Shown here: positions 32,341 through 34,150 of the stretch, one piece after another | How the letters are laid out: the number at the start of each line of letters is the position of its first letter | How positions within the stretch are numbered: position 1 is the stretch's first letter | NCBI GenBank assembly: GCA_947453475.1 | Contig: CANGGK010000010.1 | Span: 1 to 34,150, forward strand | Length of the DNA: 34,150 nt | Source: Microbacteriaceae bacterium | GTDB taxonomy: Bacteria > Actinomycetota > Actinomycetes > Actinomycetales > Microbacteriaceae | Reading direction: 5' to 3' | Translations under genes and position numbers: made by a program | The notes under the pieces: model-generated | Seen by the model: only the letters and a program-made list of their open reading frames with translations | What the model was told of the DNA's origin: nothing | The model's database searches: none

Positions 32341-33666
32341 ATGTTTCAGGAAAAGTACGACAAGTCGTCAGTCGATTCAATTGTTTCGTATTCAAATTTA
32401 CTCACTGGGAAAACCTTGGATGAGGTTGTCACGCTTCCTGGCAAAGTTGAAAATCTCAAAAATAAAGGCGACTTGGGTCGCTTGATTGAAACTCACTTCT
32501 TCGAAATCGACCCGTCAAACCAGCAAATCGACTTCCCAGAAGCCGGGCTCGAACTCAAGGTCACTGGGTTACTTAGGAGGACCGACGGCTCATTCTCGGC
32601 GAAGGAGAGGCTCGTCCTTGGGATGATTAATTTTCACGCTCTGATCGAGGAAGACTGGGAAACGTCCTACGTCTACATCAAATGTCAGTTGATGCTGATC
32701 CTCTTCTACCTTTACAACAAGGATGTGCGAAGAATAGATCAAAAATTCGTTTTAGCGCCTTTGCTTTACCAAATAACCGAGTGGGATGAAGCGGAGCTAA
32801 AGCGGGATTGGCAGATCATCCGCGCAAAGGTAATTGCGGGAAAGGCCCACGAGCTCTCGGAAGGCGACACGTTCTTGCTAGGAGCATGTCGAAAAGGCGC
32901 GGGCGGCGAAAAAGAAGCACTTCGAAGTCAACCTAAATCCAATGTTCTAGCCAAGAGTCGGGCTTTTTCGTTCAAAACCTCCTACCTAAACCGAATCATT
33001 CAGCGTCATCAAGGCGGGTACGCCCCCGTTGCAAACGCAGTCGACTACAACTTTGAGGATTCGATTCTTTTGAAGTTCAAGCCATTCTTAGGTAAGAATG
33101 TCAGAGCAATCAGCAGCGACCTTAACTTTCACAAGTCAGGAAAGAATCACAAGGGTTTCTTGAGCGACCTTTCCCGCAGGATGCTTGGCACCAGTAAGAA
33201 ATTGCTTCCAGAATTTCAAGACAATGCCATCGAAATGAAGACTGTTCGTCTCGAAGCAAATGGCATCCCGAGGGAACACATGTCATTTCCGCAAATCGAC
33301 TTTGATGAGATTCGTAATCAGACTTGGGAGGACTCGGAGTTCTTTGAGAAAGTAGAGCGGAAATTCCTGATTGTAGTTTTTGATCGGGACGACGACGGCC
33401 TAACCTTGTCCAAGGTTTTCTTCTGGAACATGCCGTATGAAGACCGACTTGTTGCCGGCGGTGTCTGGGAGGCAACTAAGGCAGCAATCGAGCGCAGCCA
33501 AACTAACTTCCCTCGAGCTAAAGCGTCGCGGGTCGCGCACGTTCGACCTAAAGCTAGGAATAAGCAAGACACCGCAGCTTTGCCAGATGGGTCACACTTC
33601 CCAAAACAGGCTTTTTGGCTTAATCGCGAGTACATCGCAGATGTGATTCGCAACTATCGAAGATAG
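32341..33666 (+). CDS. Sau3AI/MutH-family type II restriction endonuclease
   Basis: 441 residues with AGGGGGAGC directly before the ATG. The N-terminal domain matches the MutH/Sau3AI fold: KGDLGRLIETHFFEI, then QQIDFPEAGLELKVTGLL, in which D64-x6-E71-x-K73 has exactly the spacing of the MutH active site (D70, E77, K79). The C-terminal half is a second, Sau3AI-like domain (SFKTSYLNRIIQRHQGG ... MSFPQIDFDEIRNQTWEDS ... FFEKVERKFLIVVFDR), so overall it resembles Sau3AI, which cuts GATC. It lies 30 nt after the C5 methyltransferase, forming one operon. Cleavage specificity is inferred from the family. The active site appears intact. Confidence 0.9.
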   Translation: MFQEKYDKSSVDSIVSYSNLLTGKTLDEVVTLPGKVENLKNKGDLGRLIETHFFEIDPSNQQIDFPEAGLELKVTGLLRRTDGSFSAKERLVLGMINFHALIEEDWETSYVYIKCQLMLILFYLYNKDVRRIDQKFVLAPLLYQITEWDEAELKRDWQIIRAKVIAGKAHELSEGDTFLLGACRKGAGGEKEALRSQPKSNVLAKSRAFSFKTSYLNRIIQRHQGGYAPVANAVDYNFEDSILLKFKPFLGKNVRAISSDLNFHKSGKNHKGFLSDLSRRMLGTSKKLLPEFQDNAIEMKTVRLEANGIPREHMSFPQIDFDEIRNQTWEDSEFFEKVERKFLIVVFDRDDDGLTLSKVFFWNMPYEDRLVAGGVWEATKAAIERSQTNFPRAKASRVAHVRPKARNKQDTAALPDGSHFPKQAFWLNREYIADVIRNYRR

Positions 33667-33683
33667 CGACGGTCAGAAGTTTA

Positions 33684-33719
33684 GAAAACCCGCCAAGCTG
33701 CAAAGCCTGGCGGGTTTTC
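33684..33719. terminator. purL terminator hairpin (right copy)
   Basis: GAAAACCCGCCA and TGGCGGGTTTTC form a 12-bp stem around a 12-nt loop, with T-runs on both strands. It follows the end of purL on the minus strand and also closes the endonuclease gene on the plus strand. The loop side has diverged from the left copy, whose stem is longer. Confidence 0.85.
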
Positions 33720-34014
33720 AACTACTAAAAAGAACTACTTAGCCAAACAACTCAGCCAAAGTGCCCTTGTGCGCAGCACCTAGGTCGCCTAGGTTCCAGT
33801 TTGCGATGTCCTGAATTTCTAGGTGGTCTGAGTTGTCGGTGACGCCGATGCGCAGCACTGGAATTCCGCGGGCTTCACAGAGGCCGACGAACTTCACGTC
33901 ATCCTCGCGACCAACAGAAACTAGCACGCGGCCGGTTGACTCTGAGAACAGAGCGGCGGTGCGGTCAACGCCATCGCGCTCGCAGATCTCGCCAAGCCAG
34001 ATGCGGGCACCCAT
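33684..34014 (-). repeat. Right direct repeat: resident purL 3' end plus terminator
   Basis: Partner of the left repeat at 30648-30978, same orientation. Here the homology continues uninterrupted into the rest of purL, so this copy is the intact gene end. Confidence 0.85.
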
Positions 34015-34150
34015 GCCAAAGCGAAGAGTGCACTCAACAACAGCCTGAGCCAAACCGGCCTCAGATAGGTCGTGAGCCGAGGCGATTAGGCCCTGCTCGC
34101 TACCGGCGGCGATTGCCTCGGCAAGCTGCTTCTCGAACTTCAAGTCAACC
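33739..34150 (-). CDS. purL: Phosphoribosylformylglycinamidine synthase PurL, C-terminal part
   Basis: The frame is open to the window edge, so only the C-terminal ~137 residues are seen. SAHDLSEAGLAQAVVE is the conserved block of the AIR-synthase-related C-terminal domain of the large FGAM synthase subunit, followed by the RTAALFSESTGRVLVSV segment typical of PurL. PurL converts FGAR, glutamine-derived ammonia and ATP to FGAM in purine synthesis, in the cytoplasm. It is a core gene and marks the edge of the accessory region. Its last ~90 codons are duplicated 3 kb away on the other side of the restriction-modification genes. The tracked start at TTG 34143 is internal. Confidence 0.92.
   Translation of the reverse strand, partial: VDLKFEKQLAEAIAAGSEQGLIASAHDLSEAGLAQAVVECTLRFGMGARIWLGEICERDGVDRTAALFSESTGRVLVSVGREDDVKFVGLCEARGIPVLRIGVTDNSDHLEIQDIANWNLGDLGAAHKGTLAELFG

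Noticed and set aside
1-34150. CRISPR array, transposon or phage integrase
   Set aside because: No short regularly spaced repeats, and no ORF with transposase or recombinase motifs were found on either strand.

Overview
This 34-kb window is an accessory, defence-rich region of a medium-GC actinobacterium. It ends at the 3' end of the housekeeping gene purL on the minus strand. The signs of an actinobacterium are mixed GTG/TTG/ATG starts, very G-rich ribosome binding sites (GGGGGAG-type before several genes), an NrtR-type Nudix regulator and the style of the proteins. A freshwater-type Microbacteriaceae (Rhodoluna/Aquiluna-like) is my best guess, made without any database search. No integrase, transposase, tRNA, rRNA or CRISPR array was found.

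Region 1 (about 1-7.1 kb). A 5'-truncated TPR protein faces a Nudix/winged-helix NrtR-type regulator. The regulator is divergent from an operon-like run encoding an ARPP-1-family protein, a von Willebrand factor A protein with an intact MIDAS, a small conserved protein and a macro-domain protein. Next comes a coiled-coil protein carrying a PD-(D/E)XK-like core. This gene set matches the NAD/ADP-ribose-linked neighbourhoods in which the ARPP-1 family was named. The macro domain has lost both polar residues that MacroD-type hydrolases use.

Region 2 (7.1-23.5 kb, minus strand). Six tightly packed genes run 5'->3': a PLD-nuclease/SNF2-helicase fusion, an Eco57I/PglX-like adenine methyltransferase, a 185-aa unknown, a HEPN-domain protein with an RNxxxH motif, an 1118-aa unknown, and a 1559-aa DEAH helicase with DUF1998-type zinc clusters. 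Spacings are +27 nt or less and several genes overlap, so this is one operon. It has the parts of a DNA-modification defence system. The order resembles class 1 DISARM (drmD, drmMI, drmA/drmB, with a drmC-like PLD), but with fused components, a HEPN candidate toxin and two unassigned proteins. It is the best candidate here for an undescribed system.

Region 3 (23.5-30.6 kb). This is a patchwork: a DUF3293 protein, a zinc-ribbon protein, a long coiled-coil protein with a Cys cluster, a probable type IV restriction enzyme (PUA/EVE-like N-terminus plus NucS-like nuclease), and a two-gene unit of a small membrane protein and a 314-aa unknown.

Region 4 (30.6-34.15 kb). A Sau3AI-like type II restriction-modification pair (C5-cytosine methyltransferase plus MutH/Sau3AI-fold endonuclease, probable target GATC) lies between two direct, about 93% similar copies of the purL 3' end with its terminator. 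The outer right copy is the resident purL and runs off the window. The left copy is a 5'-truncated fragment. This is the signature of insertion with long target duplication, or of recombination with foreign DNA carrying its own purL end.
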